Below are positions 41,154-51,415 of a stretch of 64,000 bases of DNA, piece by piece. The position numbers and the translations under genes are program-made. Within the stretch, counting starts at the first letter, position 1, and the number at the start of each line of letters is the position of its first letter. A model generated the notes under the pieces. That model made no database searches, had not been told where the DNA came from, and saw only the letters and a list, made by a program, of their open reading frames with translations. Source of the stretch: Bacillus sp. AZ43. GTDB taxonomy: Bacteria; Actinomycetota; Actinomycetes; Mycobacteriales; Geodermatophilaceae. The stretch is taken from contig SPQJ01000016.1 of the NCBI GenBank assembly GCA_004570425.1, positions 1-64,000 of the forward strand, read 5' to 3'.

Positions 41154-42028
41154 CCGGCCGGGCGCCGCTGGACGCGCGGGCGGTCGCGCTCCTCGCCTGC
41201 CCCGTGTGCGGGGAGCGGCTGGCCGTCGCCGACGGCGGGACGGGGCTCCGCTGCGCCCGGGGCCACCTCTTCGACCGGGCGCGCCAGGGGCACGTGACCC
41301 TGCTGCCCCCGAACCACCGGCCGCCGTCGGGCGACACCGCGGAGATGGTCGCCGACCGGGTGCGCTTCCTCGATGCGGGCCACTACGGCGGCGTCACCGC
41401 GGCCCTCGCCGACGCGGTGGGCGCCGGCGGTCCGCCGGCCGCGCTCCTGGACCTCGGCGGCGGCACCGGGCACCACCTGGCGGCGCTCCTGGACCGGTGG
41501 CCGGCCTCCGTAGGCGTGGTGACCGACTCGTCGCCCTACGCGGCACGCCGGGCCGCGCGGGCGCACCCCCGGGCCGTCGCGGTCGTGGCGGACAGCTGGG
41601 CGCGCCTCCCCGTCGCCGACGAGGCGGTCGACCGGGTGCTGGTCGTGTTCGCGCCGCGCAACGGCCCGGAGATCGCCCGGGTGCTGCGGCCCGAGGGCCG
41701 GCTGGTCGTCGTCACCCCGGCGGCCGACCACCTCGCGGAGATCGTCGGGCCGCTGGGTCTGCTGCGCGTCGACCCGGACAAGGCGGCGCGGCTCGCGTCG
41801 TCGCTCGAGCCGGATCTGGAGCGGGTCGAGGGCCGGGGGCACCGGGAGCAGCTGGCGCTCCCGCGGGCCGCCGTCGCGACCCTCGTCGGCATGGGCCCGC
41901 ACGCCCGGCACACCACCCCCGCGGCGATCGGGGAGGAGCTGGCCCGGCTGCCGGAGCCGGTGACCGTCACCGTGTCGGTCGAGGTGGCCACCTACCGGCG
42001 GCGCCCGCGGCCGGTGAACGCCACGTAG
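41150..42028 (+). CDS. RlmA-family 23S rRNA (guanine-N1)-methyltransferase-like
   Basis: 292 residues. The N-terminal zinc finger ACPVCGERL...CARGHLFDRARQGHVTLL is the RlmA/TlrB hallmark (three Cys, one His). A SAM domain with LLDLGGGTGHH follows, and the end contains DLERVEGRGHREQLALPRAAVATLVGMGPHAR, conserved in RlmA(I)/(II). It methylates G745 or G748 of 23S rRNA in the tylosin-resistance region in known members. Translationally coupled to the phosphoesterase; overlaps the convergent GlsB gene by 37 bases. Confidence 0.88.
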   Translation: MTGRAPLDARAVALLACPVCGERLAVADGGTGLRCARGHLFDRARQGHVTLLPPNHRPPSGDTAEMVADRVRFLDAGHYGGVTAALADAVGAGGPPAALLDLGGGTGHHLAALLDRWPASVGVVTDSSPYAARRAARAHPRAVAVVADSWARLPVADEAVDRVLVVFAPRNGPEIARVLRPEGRLVVVTPAADHLAEIVGPLGLLRVDPDKAARLASSLEPDLERVEGRGHREQLALPRAAVATLVGMGPHARHTTPAAIGEELARLPEPVTVTVSVEVATYRRRPRPVNAT

Positions 42029-42261
42029 ACCGCCAGCACGAGGACCGCGCCCAGGATGGAGGCCCACCAGCCGCCCAGTGCGACGGTGGCCTCGCCCTCG
42101 CGGACCAGGCCGGCCAGCACGTTGCCGACGACGGAGCCGACGAGACCGAGGACGACCGTGGCGATGATCCCGAGGTCCTGCTTGCCGGGGACGACGGCGC
42201 GGGCGATCAGCCCCGCGACGAGCCCGATCGCGAGCGCGAGGACGATGCCGCCGACGGTCAT
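41992..42261 (-). CDS. GlsB/YeaQ/YmgE-family stress membrane protein
   Basis: 89 residues with three hydrophobic helices: IVLALAIGLVAGLIARAVVPG, the conserved KQDLGIIATVVLGLVGSVVG loop, and ILGAVLVLAVYVAFTGRGRRR. The length and the 'PGKQDLG' motif match transglycosylase-associated (GlsB) proteins, which are stress-induced in several bacteria. GAAGGACCTCC precedes the ATG. Confidence 0.9.
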   Translation of the reverse strand: MTVGGIVLALAIGLVAGLIARAVVPGKQDLGIIATVVLGLVGSVVGNVLAGLVREGEATVALGGWWASILGAVLVLAVYVAFTGRGRRR

Positions 42262-42443
42262 GGAGGTCCTTCCCCGGGTGCCGTCCAGGTGGTGGTGGAC
42301 GGCCCCATCATGATCGGACAGCGGTCTCCACGGCCGGACGAGCAGCGTCCTGACCTGCCGCGCCGCAGGAAGTGCGGAGCGTCATCGGCGCGCCTCCCTC
42401 GTCGGCGCGAGGTGCCGCGAGGGCACCGTCTAAGCTGCGGTCC

Positions 42444-44195
42444 GTGACGATTGCACCGGCGCCCATCGTGAGTCGGCCGAGTCCGGTCCACGTGGCGAAA
42501 AAGGGTTCGCGGCTGTCCAACCTGCTGCGGACGACGGACCACAAGACCATCGGCCTGATGTACATGGTCACCTCGTTCGCGTTCTTCATCGCGGGCGGGT
42601 TGATGGCCCTCCTCATGCGAGGCGAGCTGGCCAGGCCGGAGCTGCAGTTCCTGTCGCCGGAGCAGTACAACCAGCTGGTGACCATGCACGGCACGGTCAT
42701 GCTGCTGATGTTCGCGACGCCGCTGTTCTTCGCCTTCGCGAACCTGATCATGCCGCTGCAGATCGGCTCGCCGGACGTCGCGTTCCCGCGGCTGAACGCC
42801 TTCTCGTTCTGGCTGTTCCTCTTCGGCAGCCTGATCGCGGTCGGCGGCTTCCTGACCCCGGGCGGCGCGGCCGACTTCGGCTGGTACGCCTACGCCCCGC
42901 TGTCCAACGGGGTGCACTCGCCGGGCGCGGGCGCCAACATGTGGTTCGCCGGCCTGGCGGTCAGCGGCCTGGGCACGATCCTCGGTGGCGTCAACTTCAT
43001 CACCACGATCGTCTGCCTCCGCGCGCCGGGCATGACGCTGTTCCGGATGCCGATCTTCACCTGGAACGCGCTCGTCACCAGCGTCCTGATCCTGCTGGCG
43101 TTCCCGATCCTCACCGCCGCGATCTTCGGCATGCTGGCCGACCGCAACCTCGGCGCGCTCGTCTACTCGGACGAGAACGGTGGGCCCATGCTGTGGCAGC
43201 ACCTGTTCTGGTTCTTCGGGCACCCCGAGGTCTACATCATCGCGCTGCCGTTCTTCGGCATCATCACCGAGATCATCCCGGTGTTCAGCCGCAAGCCGCT
43301 GTTCGGCTACAAGGGCATGGTCTTCGCGACCATCGCGATCGGTGCCCTCTCCCTGGCCGTGTGGGCGCACCACATGTACGCCACCGGCGCGGTGCTGCTG
43401 CCCTTCTTCGCCTTCCTGACCTACCTGATCGCCGTCCCGACCGGCATCAAGTTCTTCAACTGGATCGGCTCCATGTGGCGGGGCCAGCTGACGTTCGAGA
43501 CGCCGATGCTGTTCTCGATCGGCTTCATGGTCACGTTCCTCCTGGGCGGGCTCACCGGCGTCCTCCTGGCCAGCCCGCCGCTGGACTTCCACCTGAACGA
43601 CAGCTACTTCGTCGTCGCCCACTTCCACTACGTCGTCTTCGGCACCGTGGTGTTCGCCGCCTACGCCGGCATCTACTTCTGGTTCCCGAAGATGTGCGGC
43701 CGGATGATGGACGAGCGGCTGGGCAAGCTGCAGTTCTGGCTGACCTTCATCGGCTTCCACACCACGTTCCTGGTGCAGCACTGGCTGGGTGGCGAGGGCA
43801 TGCCGCGCCGCTACGTGGACTACCTCGAGACCGACGCGTTCACCTCGCTGAACATCGTGTCGACCATCGGGTCGTTCATCCTCGGCGCCTCGGTGATCCC
43901 GTTCGTCTACAACGTGGTGAGGTCCTGGAAGTACGGCGAGCTCGCCCTGCGCGACGACCCGTGGGGCCACGGGAACTCCCTGGAGTGGGCGACGTCGTCC
44001 CCGCCGCCGCGGCACAACTTCGTCGAGATCCCCAAGATCCGTTCGGAGCGTCCGGCGTTCGAGGCGCACTACCCGCACCTGCTCCAGCGGCTGCAGGACG
44101 AGGCGCACGCCGGCAAGCGGCACAAGCCGTACGCCAGCGAGCTGGTCGGTGGCACCGGCACGCGCCAGGGTCCGAACGACCCCGACCCGACGTGA
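42444..44195 (+). CDS. ctaD: Cytochrome c oxidase subunit I
   Basis: 583 residues, twelve or more helices. Haem a and a3/CuB ligands are visible: [10 protein letters not shown], the [14 protein letters not shown] motif with the His-Tyr cross-link, WAHHMYATG (two CuB His), and HFHYVVFG. This is the catalytic subunit of the aa3 oxidase, moving electrons from cytochrome c to O2 and pumping protons. GTG at 42444 follows TAAGCT by 7 bases (leaderless). Subunits II and III are not here, as in many actinobacteria where ctaD is separate; it is followed by a strong terminator. Confidence 0.96.
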   Translation: MTIAPAPIVSRPSPVHVAKKGSRLSNLLRTTDHKTIGLMYMVTSFAFFIAGGLMALLMRGELARPELQFLSPEQYNQLVTMHGTVMLLMFATPLFFAFANLIMPLQIGSPDVAFPRLNAFSFWLFLFGSLIAVGGFLTPGGAADFGWYAYAPLSNGVHSPGAGANMWFAGLAVSGLGTILGGVNFITTIVCLRAPGMTLFRMPIFTWNALVTSVLILLAFPILTAAIFGMLADRNLGALVYSDENGGPMLWQHLFWFFGHPEVYIIALPFFGIITEIIPVFSRKPLFGYKGMVFATIAIGALSLAVWAHHMYATGAVLLPFFAFLTYLIAVPTGIKFFNWIGSMWRGQLTFETPMLFSIGFMVTFLLGGLTGVLLASPPLDFHLNDSYFVVAHFHYVVFGTVVFAAYAGIYFWFPKMCGRMMDERLGKLQFWLTFIGFHTTFLVQHWLGGEGMPRRYVDYLETDAFTSLNIVSTIGSFILGASVIPFVYNVVRSWKYGELALRDDPWGHGNSLEWATSSPPPRHNFVEIPKIRSERPAFEAHYPHLLQRLQDEAHAGKRHKPYASELVGGTGTRQGPNDPDPT

Positions 44196-44202
44196 TCGAA
44201 GA

Positions 44203-44253
44203 GTGAAGCACCGAGGCCCAGGACCGCGACGGTTCTGGGCCTCGGTGCTTCAC
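44203..44253 (+). terminator. Long perfect hairpin after ctaD
   Basis: GTGAAGCACCGAGGCCCAG pairs with CTGGGCCTCGGTGCTTCAC over about 20 bp, 7 bases after the ctaD stop. It is the longest stem seen in the window. Confidence 0.85.
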
Positions 44254-44299
44254 CGGTGCGGGTGCGGGCGCCGGGGTGCCGGTGCGGCACGATGGCCCG

Positions 44300-45553
44300 G
44301 TGCCGCTCGACCCCACGCCCCGCGTCCCCTCGGTCCCGCCCCCGCCGGCCTCCCGGGCCGTGCTGACCGTCAGCGGCGCCGACAAGCCGGGGGTCACCGC
44401 GCGGCTGTTCTCCGCGCTCGCCGCCGGCCCGCACCCGGTCGAGGTGCTCGACGTCGAGCAGGTGGTGGTCCGCGGCCACCTGGTGCTCGGTGTCGTCGTC
44501 GGTGCGCTGCCGGAGGGCGAAGGCCCGGCGGCCGACGAGGCGTCCCTGCTGACCTTCCTGGCGGCCGTCGCGGGCGAGGTCTCCGACGCCATGGGTGTGC
44601 GCGTCGAGGTCGAGTCGGCCTCCGAGCCGGACGCCGTCCCCGGCCCCGACCGGCCGCACCACGTGATCGTGCTGGGCCGTCCGGTCCCGCCGGCCGCCGT
44701 CGCGGGTGCCGCCCGGGCGATCGCCGGGATCGGCGGGAACATCGACGCGATCCGGCGGCTGTCGGACTACCCGGTCACCAGCTTCGAGCTCACCGTCTCC
44801 GGTGCCGAGGCGACGGCTCTGCGGACGGCGCTGGCCGAGGTGGCCGCCGCGACGGGCGCGGACATCGCCGTCGAGCAGGTCGGTCTCGCCCGCAGGAGCA
44901 AGCGGCTGATCGTGCTCGACGTCGACTCCACGCTGGTGCGGGGGGAGGTCATCGACGAGCTGGCCGCGCGCGCCGGCCGCGCGGCGGAGGTCGCCCGCAT
45001 CACCGCGGCGGCGATGAACGGCGAACTGGACTTCGCCGAGTCGCTGCGGGCCCGCGTCGCCGTCCTCGCCGGGCTGCCGGTCGAGGTGCTCGACGAGGTG
45101 CGCGAGCACCTGGTGCTCACCCCGGGTGCGCGCACGCTCATCCGCACGCTGCAGCGGCTGGGGTTCCGGTGCGGCATCGTCAGCGGCGGGTTCACCCAGA
45201 TCACCGAGCCGCTCGCCGAGTCGCTCGGCCTGGACTTCTCCGCGGCCAACACCCTCGAGGTCGCCGACGGCAAGCTCACCGGGGGACTGGTCGGCGAGAT
45301 CGTCGACCGCGCGGGCAAGGCGCGGGCGCTGGCGCGGTTCGCCGAGCAGTACGGCATCCCGCTCGAGCAGACCGTGGCGGTGGGCGACGGCGCCAACGAC
45401 CTCGACATGCTCAACGCCGCCGGGCTCGGCATCGCCTTCAACGCCAAGCCGTTCGTCCGCGAGCAGGCGCACACCGCGCTCAACCAGCCCTACCTGGACG
45501 CCGTGCTGCAGGTGCTCGGCTTCACCCGCGACGAGGTCCTCGACGCCCGGTAG
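44300..45553 (+). CDS. serB: Phosphoserine phosphatase with N-terminal ACT-like domains
   Basis: About 417 residues, the long actinobacterial SerB. Two ACT-like regions (about 20-185, AVLTVSGADKPGVTARLFSAL) are followed by a HAD domain with LDVDSTLVRGEVIDELA (DxDST, catalytic Asp), CGIVSGGFTQI, and VAVGDGANDLDML. It completes serine synthesis from phosphoserine, and the ACT part may sense serine. GTG at 44300 is preferred over 44276 because an ACGAT element lies 6 bases before it. Confidence 0.95.
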   Translation: MPLDPTPRVPSVPPPPASRAVLTVSGADKPGVTARLFSALAAGPHPVEVLDVEQVVVRGHLVLGVVVGALPEGEGPAADEASLLTFLAAVAGEVSDAMGVRVEVESASEPDAVPGPDRPHHVIVLGRPVPPAAVAGAARAIAGIGGNIDAIRRLSDYPVTSFELTVSGAEATALRTALAEVAAATGADIAVEQVGLARRSKRLIVLDVDSTLVRGEVIDELAARAGRAAEVARITAAAMNGELDFAESLRARVAVLAGLPVEVLDEVREHLVLTPGARTLIRTLQRLGFRCGIVSGGFTQITEPLAESLGLDFSAANTLEVADGKLTGGLVGEIVDRAGKARALARFAEQYGIPLEQTVAVGDGANDLDMLNAAGLGIAFNAKPFVREQAHTALNQPYLDAVLQVLGFTRDEVLDAR

Positions 45554-45556
45554 TCC

Positions 45557-46132
45557 CTACCGGGGGCGGTGGACGGCGCCCTCCAGCCGCACGCCGGCCG
45601 TCCGGAGCTGCTCCAGGGCGGCCTCGGTCGACGCCTCGGCGACGCCCGCGGTCAGGTGCAGCAGCACCCGCGTCGAGAAACCGTTCCCGACGGCGTCCAG
45701 GGCGGTGGCCCGCACGCAGTGGTCGGTCGCGATGCCGACGACGTCGACCGCGTCCACCCCGCGCTCGCGCAGCCAGTCCGCGAGGCCCACGCCGTCCGCA
45801 GCGCCCTCGAAGCCCGAGTAGGCCGCGGCGTACTCGCCCTTGTCGAAGACCGCCTCGAGCGGTCCGCGGTCGAGCGCCTCGTGCAGCTCGACGCCGCCGG
45901 TGCCGACGACGCAGTGCGCCGGCCAGGTCTCGAGGAAGTCCGGCTGCTCGGCGAAGTGGTGCCCCGGGTCGACGTGGTGGTCACGGGTCGCCACCACGTG
46001 CGCGTACTCGCCGGCCGCCGTCCGGAGGTGCTCGGTGATGGCGGCGGCGACGGCGGCGCCGCCGGTGACCGCGAGGCTGCCGCCCTCGCAGAAGTCGTTC
46101 TGGACGTCGACCACGATCAGCGCACGGGGCAT
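45557..46132 (-). CDS. pncA: Nicotinamidase
   Basis: 191 residues of the isochorismatase-like fold. Catalytic Asp8-type residue in IVVDVQNDFCEGG, metal His residues in TRDHHVDPGHHF, Lys in VFDKGEY, and nucleophile Cys in GIATDHCVRATALDA are present. It converts nicotinamide to nicotinate (and would activate pyrazinamide in mycobacteria). Ten bases downstream of pncB on the same strand, so NAD salvage genes form an operon. Confidence 0.95.
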   Translation of the reverse strand: MPRALIVVDVQNDFCEGGSLAVTGGAAVAAAITEHLRTAAGEYAHVVATRDHHVDPGHHFAEQPDFLETWPAHCVVGTGGVELHEALDRGPLEAVFDKGEYAAAYSGFEGAADGVGLADWLRERGVDAVDVVGIATDHCVRATALDAVGNGFSTRVLLHLTAGVAEASTEAALEQLRTAGVRLEGAVHRPR

Positions 46133-46142
46133 GTCGCTCCTC

Positions 46143-47450
46143 CTAGGACGGGACGGTCTCCAGCACGGGCTCGCCGCGGGACAGCGCCCATGCCTCCTGC
46201 GGCAGCGCCTGCCGCACCTGCTCGTGGTGCGCCTTGGCGCGCTGGAGCGCCTCCCGGGGGGAGAGCGGCTCGCAGATCTCACCGCCGCGGACCAGCGGCA
46301 CCACGAGGTCGCGGTCGCCGTCCCGGTCGAGGACGGCGTCGCTGCTGACCACCTCGGCGGTGGCGATGCCGTCGGCGTCGTGCCGGCGGACGGCGTGCTT
46401 CCGGCCGCCCACCGAGCGCTTGCCCTCCGACTTCTTGGCGACCGGCACGCCGTCGCGCTCGACCAGCTTGTAGACCATCCCGACCGTCGGCGCGCCGGAG
46501 CCGGTGACCAGCGAGGTGCCCACGCCGTAGCCGTCGACCGGCGCGGCCATGAGCCCCGAGATGGCGTACTCGTCGAGGTCGCTGGTGACGATGATCCGGG
46601 TCCTGGTCGCGCCGAGGGAGTCCAGCAGCTCGCGGGCGTGGGCGGCGAGCGTGGGCAGGTCGCCGGAGTCGAGGCGGATGCCGCCCAGCTCCGGGCCGGC
46701 GATCTCGACGGCGTTGCGGATGCCCTGGTCGACGTCGTAGGTGTCGACCAGCAGCGTCGTGCCGGGGCCGAGGGCGTCCACCTGAGCCCGGAAGGCCGAC
46801 CGCTCGTCGTCGTGCAGCAGGGTGAAGGCGTGCGCGCTCGTGCCCGTCGTCGGGACGCCGTAGCGCCGGCCGGCCTCCAGGTTGGAGCTGGAGGCGAACC
46901 CCACCATGTGCGCGGCCCGCGCGGCCGCGACGGCGGCCTCCTCGTGGGTGCGCCGCGAGCCCATCTCGATGCACGGGCGCTCGCAGGCCGCGGCCACCAT
47001 GCGCGCGGCGGCCGAGGCGATCGCGCTGTCGTGGTTGAGCACCGACAGGGCGAGGGTCTCCAGCAGCACTCCCTCGGCGAACGGCGCCCGGACGGTGAGG
47101 ACAGGGGAGCCGGGGAAGTACAGGTCACCCTCCGCGTAGCCCTCGATGTCGCCGGAGAAGCGGAAGCCGGCCAGCCAGTCGAGCAGCCGCTCGTCGGTCA
47201 GCCCCTGGTCGCGCAGCGCCGCGATCTCGTCGTCGCCGAAGCGGAAGTGGGGGAGCGCCTCCAGCAGCCGGCCGGTGCCGGCGAGGACGCCGTACCGCCG
47301 TCCGTGCGGGAGCCGGCGCGCGAACACCTCGAAGACGCAGTCGCGGTCGGCGGTGCCGTCCGCGAGCGCGGCCGCCACCATCGTCAGCTCGTACCGGTCG
47401 GTGAAGAGCGCGGGGGCGGGAGGAGGGGTCAGTCCGGTGTCCACAGCCAC
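46143..47450 (-). CDS. pncB: Nicotinate phosphoribosyltransferase
   Basis: 435 residues. Typical blocks are ALFTDRYELTMVAAAL at the N-terminus, PVLTVRAPFAEGVLLETLALSVLNHDSAIASAAARMV, the phosphorylated-His region EMGSRRTHEEAA, GTSAHAF, DTYDVDQGIRNAVE and GIRLDSGDL. It makes nicotinate mononucleotide from nicotinate, PRPP and ATP. Divergent from clpS across 59 bases, the same order as Rv1330c-Rv1331 in mycobacteria. Confidence 0.95.
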   Translation of the reverse strand: MAVDTGLTPPPAPALFTDRYELTMVAAALADGTADRDCVFEVFARRLPHGRRYGVLAGTGRLLEALPHFRFGDDEIAALRDQGLTDERLLDWLAGFRFSGDIEGYAEGDLYFPGSPVLTVRAPFAEGVLLETLALSVLNHDSAIASAAARMVAAACERPCIEMGSRRTHEEAAVAAARAAHMVGFASSSNLEAGRRYGVPTTGTSAHAFTLLHDDERSAFRAQVDALGPGTTLLVDTYDVDQGIRNAVEIAGPELGGIRLDSGDLPTLAAHARELLDSLGATRTRIIVTSDLDEYAISGLMAAPVDGYGVGTSLVTGSGAPTVGMVYKLVERDGVPVAKKSEGKRSVGGRKHAVRRHDADGIATAEVVSSDAVLDRDGDRDLVVPLVRGGEICEPLSPREALQRAKAHHEQVRQALPQEAWALSRGEPVLETVPS

Positions 47451-47509
47451 GAAGGGGGAGCGTAGGCGGGAGGTGGGAACCGGGCAGGTCGGCGTCCTAA
47501 GGTGGTGCC

Positions 47510-47806
47510 GTGGCCGGACCGCTCGCCCCGACTCGGACTCCCGAGACGACCGACGAGGAACGCGGCGACCTCGACCGGCCCTGGGTGACCATCGTCTGGA
47601 ACGACCCGGTCAACCTCATGAACTACGTGACCTTCGTGCTCCAGGAGCTGTTCGGCTACGACGAGCCGACCGCGACGACGCTGATGCTGCAGGTGCACAA
47701 CGACGGCAAGGCGATCGTCAGCTCCGGCCCTCGTGAGCGCATGGAGCACGACACCAACCGGCTGCACGCCTACGGGCTGTGGGCCACGTTCCAGAAGGAC
47801 GCATGA
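47510..47806 (+). CDS. clpS: ClpS adaptor protein
   Basis: 98 residues. The core [26 protein letters not shown] holds the Asp/Asn-x-x-Asn N-degron pocket, and [22 protein letters not shown] the conserved His/Met face. It delivers N-end-rule substrates to ClpC/ClpA-ClpP. TAAGGT ends 6 bases before the GTG (leaderless). Overlaps DUF2017 by ATGA. Confidence 0.95.
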   Translation: MAGPLAPTRTPETTDEERGDLDRPWVTIVWNDPVNLMNYVTFVLQELFGYDEPTATTLMLQVHNDGKAIVSSGPRERMEHDTNRLHAYGLWATFQKDA

Positions 47807-48303
47807 AGCCCTTCCGCGCCGCCCGTGGGGGTGCTGTCGTCGCGCGCCTGGAGCCGGCCGAGGCGGGCATCGTCGGGCTGCTCCTCGACCAGCTCGAGCA
47901 GCTGCTCGACGCCGACGCCGACGACGTGCGCGGTGACCCGGTGATGGAGCGGCTGCTGCCCGACGGCCACCGGGGCGACCCCGAGCTGGCCGCCGACTAC
48001 CGCGAGCTGACCGAGGAGTCGTTGCGCAGCGGCAAGGCCGCCGACCTCGCGAGCGTCCGGGCCACGCTCCCCGACGGCGGGGGCGAGGTGCGCCTCGACG
48101 CCGAGCAGGCCGCGGCCTGGTTGCGCAGCACGAACGACCTGCGGCTGGCGCTGGGCACGCGCCTGGACATCACCGAGGACACCGAGCCCCCGGAGGAGAT
48201 CGCCTCCGACGAGGACCAGCAGCTGGCCGTGTACTACTGGCTCACCGCGCTGCAGGGCTCACTCGTCGACGCGCTGGTCGACGCGCGCGCCGGCCGAAGC
48301 TGA
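47803..48303 (+). CDS. DUF2017 protein (Rv1332 family)
   Basis: 166 residues: an N-terminal beta part, then helices with [45 protein letters not shown] and [15 protein letters not shown], matching DUF2017, which is almost always next to clpS in actinobacteria. It is predicted cytoplasmic. The fixed neighbourhood suggests a role in Clp-dependent turnover, but none is established. ATG overlaps the clpS stop; its 3' end overlaps the convergent membrane gene by 62 bases. Confidence 0.88.
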   Translation: MKPFRAARGGAVVARLEPAEAGIVGLLLDQLEQLLDADADDVRGDPVMERLLPDGHRGDPELAADYRELTEESLRSGKAADLASVRATLPDGGGEVRLDAEQAAAWLRSTNDLRLALGTRLDITEDTEPPEEIASDEDQQLAVYYWLTALQGSLVDALVDARAGRS

Positions 48304-48595
48304 GGACGACGACCAGCGCGAACAGGACGTCGAGACCGAAGAGCACGTAGACCATGCCGTGCAGCTCGACGCCCACGACCGCGGCCCCGATCGCCGAGAC
48401 CAGGACGACTGCCGACAGCGCGAGGATCAGCAGGAGCAGGAGCCCGCGCAGCACCACGACCAGCACGTGCGACAGGCGGTCGGTGGGCTCGTCGGGGCTG
48501 TACCCCGGCTGCTTCAGCAGGCCCCGGGCACCCAGGGCGAGGGCGGGGAGGGGGAACAGGAGCACCCCCGCCGCCACCAGAAGCTTCACCAACAC
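48242..48595 (-). CDS. Small membrane protein, three helices
   Basis: 117 residues with hydrophobic segments at about 3-22, 48-75 and 78-100, a QPGYSPDEPTDRLSHV loop, and a basic C-terminal tail ([10 protein letters not shown]). No family recognised. GTG starts at 48595 or 48589 are possible and neither has a clear ribosome site. It overlaps the end of DUF2017 by 62 bases, so either protein's end may be imprecisely placed. Confidence 0.5.
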   Translation of the reverse strand: MLVKLLVAAGVLLFPLPALALGARGLLKQPGYSPDEPTDRLSHVLVVVLRGLLLLLILALSAVVLVSAIGAAVVGVELHGMVYVLFGLDVLFALVVVLSFGRRARRPARRRVSPAAR

Positions 48596-48616
48596 GTAAC
48601 AGACCGTATCGGAGAA

Positions 48617-48670
48617 GGACCCCCTGCCCCCCACCCCTCGCACCCTCGGGGCGGGACCCTGCAGGGGGCC
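48617..48670. repeat. Dispersed hairpin repeat, copy B
   Basis: 54 bp from GGACCCCCTGC to GCAGGGGGCC with inner CCTCGCACCCTCGGGGCGGG. It sits between the small membrane protein start and the mec start, 26 bases before the latter. Confidence 0.8.
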
Positions 48671-48695
48671 ACCCGCGCCCGCATAGACTGGCGGC

Positions 48696-49181
48696 GTGCT
48701 GCGCATCGACCGCGCGACCTACGACGCCATCGTGGCCCACGCCCGGGAGGACCACCCGGACGAGGCCTGTGGCGTCGTCGCGGGTCCCGAGGGCAGCGAC
48801 CGGCCCGAGCGCTTCATCCCGATGCTCAACGCCGCGCGGTCGCCCACGTTCTACGAGTTCGACTCCGGCGACCTGCTGCGGCTGTACCGGGAGATGGACG
48901 ACCGCGACGAGTGGCCGGTCGTCGTCTACCACTCGCACACCGCGACCGAGGCCTACCCGTCGCGCACCGACATCGGCTACGCGTCGGGCCCGGCGGCCGA
49001 CCCCCGCACGCACTACGTGCTCGTCTCGACGCGCCACCACGAGAAGCAGACCGGCCTGGTCGACGACGAGGTCGAGTTCCGGAGCTTCCGGATCGTGGAC
49101 GGGCAGGTGACCGAGGAGGACGTCGAGGTCGTCGAGTCCTACCTCTTCGGCCACACGCCGACGACCGTCGTCTACGACTGA
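48696..49181 (+). CDS. mec: Mec-type JAMM/M67 metallopeptidase
   Basis: 161 residues. The JAMM zinc motif is HSHTATEAYPSRTD with the upstream Glu in EDHPDEACGVVAG. In M. tuberculosis Mec+ cuts cysteine off the CysO-Cys adduct. cysO and cysM follow directly, so the same PLP and sulfur-carrier route to cysteine is encoded here. GTG with TAGACT 6 bases upstream suggests a leaderless mRNA. Confidence 0.93.
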   Translation: MLRIDRATYDAIVAHAREDHPDEACGVVAGPEGSDRPERFIPMLNAARSPTFYEFDSGDLLRLYREMDDRDEWPVVVYHSHTATEAYPSRTDIGYASGPAADPRTHYVLVSTRHHEKQTGLVDDEVEFRSFRIVDGQVTEEDVEVVESYLFGHTPTTVVYD

Positions 49182-49303
49182 CGCGTGATAGCTGCCGCGG
49201 GCCGGAATCGGCCGCGCGGCGCGGGCGTTGGCCCGTCCAGACGCACGAACGCTGCCGTATCGCGGCGCCCCGACATCCCAGCTCGCAAGGAGATCCGCAC
49301 GCC

Positions 49304-49579
49304 ATGGCCATCGAGGTCCGTATCCCGACCATCCTTCGCACCCACACCGGCGGCAACAAGACCGTCGAGGGCAGCGGGGACACGCTCGCCGCGCTCGTCG
49401 ACGACCTCGACGCCAAGCACCCCGGTCTGAAGAACCGCCTCGTCACCGACGAGGGCAAGCTGCACCGCTTCGTCAACGTCTACGTCAACGACGAGGACGT
49501 GCGCTTCACCGGTGCGCTCGACACCCAGGTCAAGGACGGCGACTCGGTGACGATCCTCCCGGCGGTCGCGGGCGGCTGA
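49304..49579 (+). CDS. cysO: Sulfur-carrier protein CysO (MoaD/ThiS family)
   Basis: 91 residues, ubiquitin-like fold, ending in VAGG. The C-terminal Gly-Gly becomes a thiocarboxylate that donates sulfide to CysM. Internal ETVEGSG-like and DSVTILPAVAGG motifs match CysO. The ATG has CAAGGAGATC about 10 bases upstream. It lies 34 bases before cysM. Confidence 0.93.
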   Translation: MAIEVRIPTILRTHTGGNKTVEGSGDTLAALVDDLDAKHPGLKNRLVTDEGKLHRFVNVYVNDEDVRFTGALDTQVKDGDSVTILPAVAGG

Positions 49580-49598
49580 CCGCCGACCGGTTCCCTGA

Positions 49599-50564
<966 letters not shown>

Positions 50565-50569
50565 AGCGA

Positions 50570-50625
50570 AGACCCCCTCGCCCCCCGCCACTCGCACGCT
50601 CGCCGCGGGCCCCTGCGAGGGGGCC
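50570..50625. repeat. Dispersed hairpin repeat, copy C
   Basis: 56 bp from GACCCCCTCGC to GCGAGGGGGCC, 5 bases after cysM. Inner part CCCGCCACTCGCACGCTCGCCGCGGG keeps the layout of copies A and B. The outer stem has TCGC/GCGA where the others have CTGC/GCAG. Confidence 0.8.
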
Positions 50626-50669
50626 GCTAACCTGGCTCGCGCCATGACGATGCGACGGGGGGAAGCGGC

Positions 50670-51410
50670 GTGAAGCTCACCGTCGTCGGCTGCGCGGGCA
50701 GCGCGCCGGGTCCGCGGTCGGCCGCCTCCTGCTACCTGGTGGAGCACGACGGCTTCCGGCTGGTCCTCGATCTCGGCAACGGCGCGTTCGGGCCGCTGCA
50801 GACCCACACCGACCCGGGCGCCGTCGACGCGGTGTTCCTGTCGCACCTGCACGCCGACCATTGCCTCGACGTGGCGCCCTTCGTCGTCTGGCACCGGTAC
50901 TCCGGCCGCTCGTCGAAGCAACGGGTTCCCCTGTACGCGCCGGTCGCCGCCGAGCGGCGGCTGGCGCTGGCCTACGACAACGACGGCGAGGGGCTGACCG
51001 ACGTCTTCGACTTCGTGCCCGTCGGGCCCGGCTCGTTCACACTCGGCCCGTTCGAGGTGACGCTGGCGCGCACCGCGCACCCCATCGAGTGCTACGCGAT
51101 CCGGCTCGCGGTCGACGGCCGGTCGCTGGTCTACACCGGCGACACGGGGCCGTGCGACCGCGTCGTCGAGCTGGCGCGCGGCGCCGACGTGCTGCTCGCG
51201 GAGGCCGCGCACCCGCCGGGCCCCGGTCTGCCGGGCGGCCTGCACCTCACCGGGCGCGAGGCGGGGGAGCACGCCGCGGCCGCCGGTGTCGGCCGGCTGC
51301 TGCTCACCCACATCCCGGCCTGGGTGGACGAGATCGGCCAGCTGTTCGCCGCCAGCGCCGTGTTCTCCGAGACCGAGCTCGTGCGCACCGGCGCCACGTA
51401 CGAGATCTGA
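50670..51410 (+). CDS. MBL-fold phosphodiesterase (Rv1339-like)
   Basis: 246 residues. The metallo-beta-lactamase motif is SHLHADHCLD, with downstream HPIECY, TGDTGPC and HIP motifs. Position after cysM and before rph matches Rv1339, described as an atypical class II cAMP phosphodiesterase; function here is inferred from that synteny. A GGGGGGAA site precedes the GTG. Confidence 0.85.
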   Translation: MKLTVVGCAGSAPGPRSAASCYLVEHDGFRLVLDLGNGAFGPLQTHTDPGAVDAVFLSHLHADHCLDVAPFVVWHRYSGRSSKQRVPLYAPVAAERRLALAYDNDGEGLTDVFDFVPVGPGSFTLGPFEVTLARTAHPIECYAIRLAVDGRSLVYTGDTGPCDRVVELARGADVLLAEAAHPPGPGLPGGLHLTGREAGEHAAAAGVGRLLLTHIPAWVDEIGQLFAASAVFSETELVRTGATYEI

Positions 51411-51415
51411 GAGCC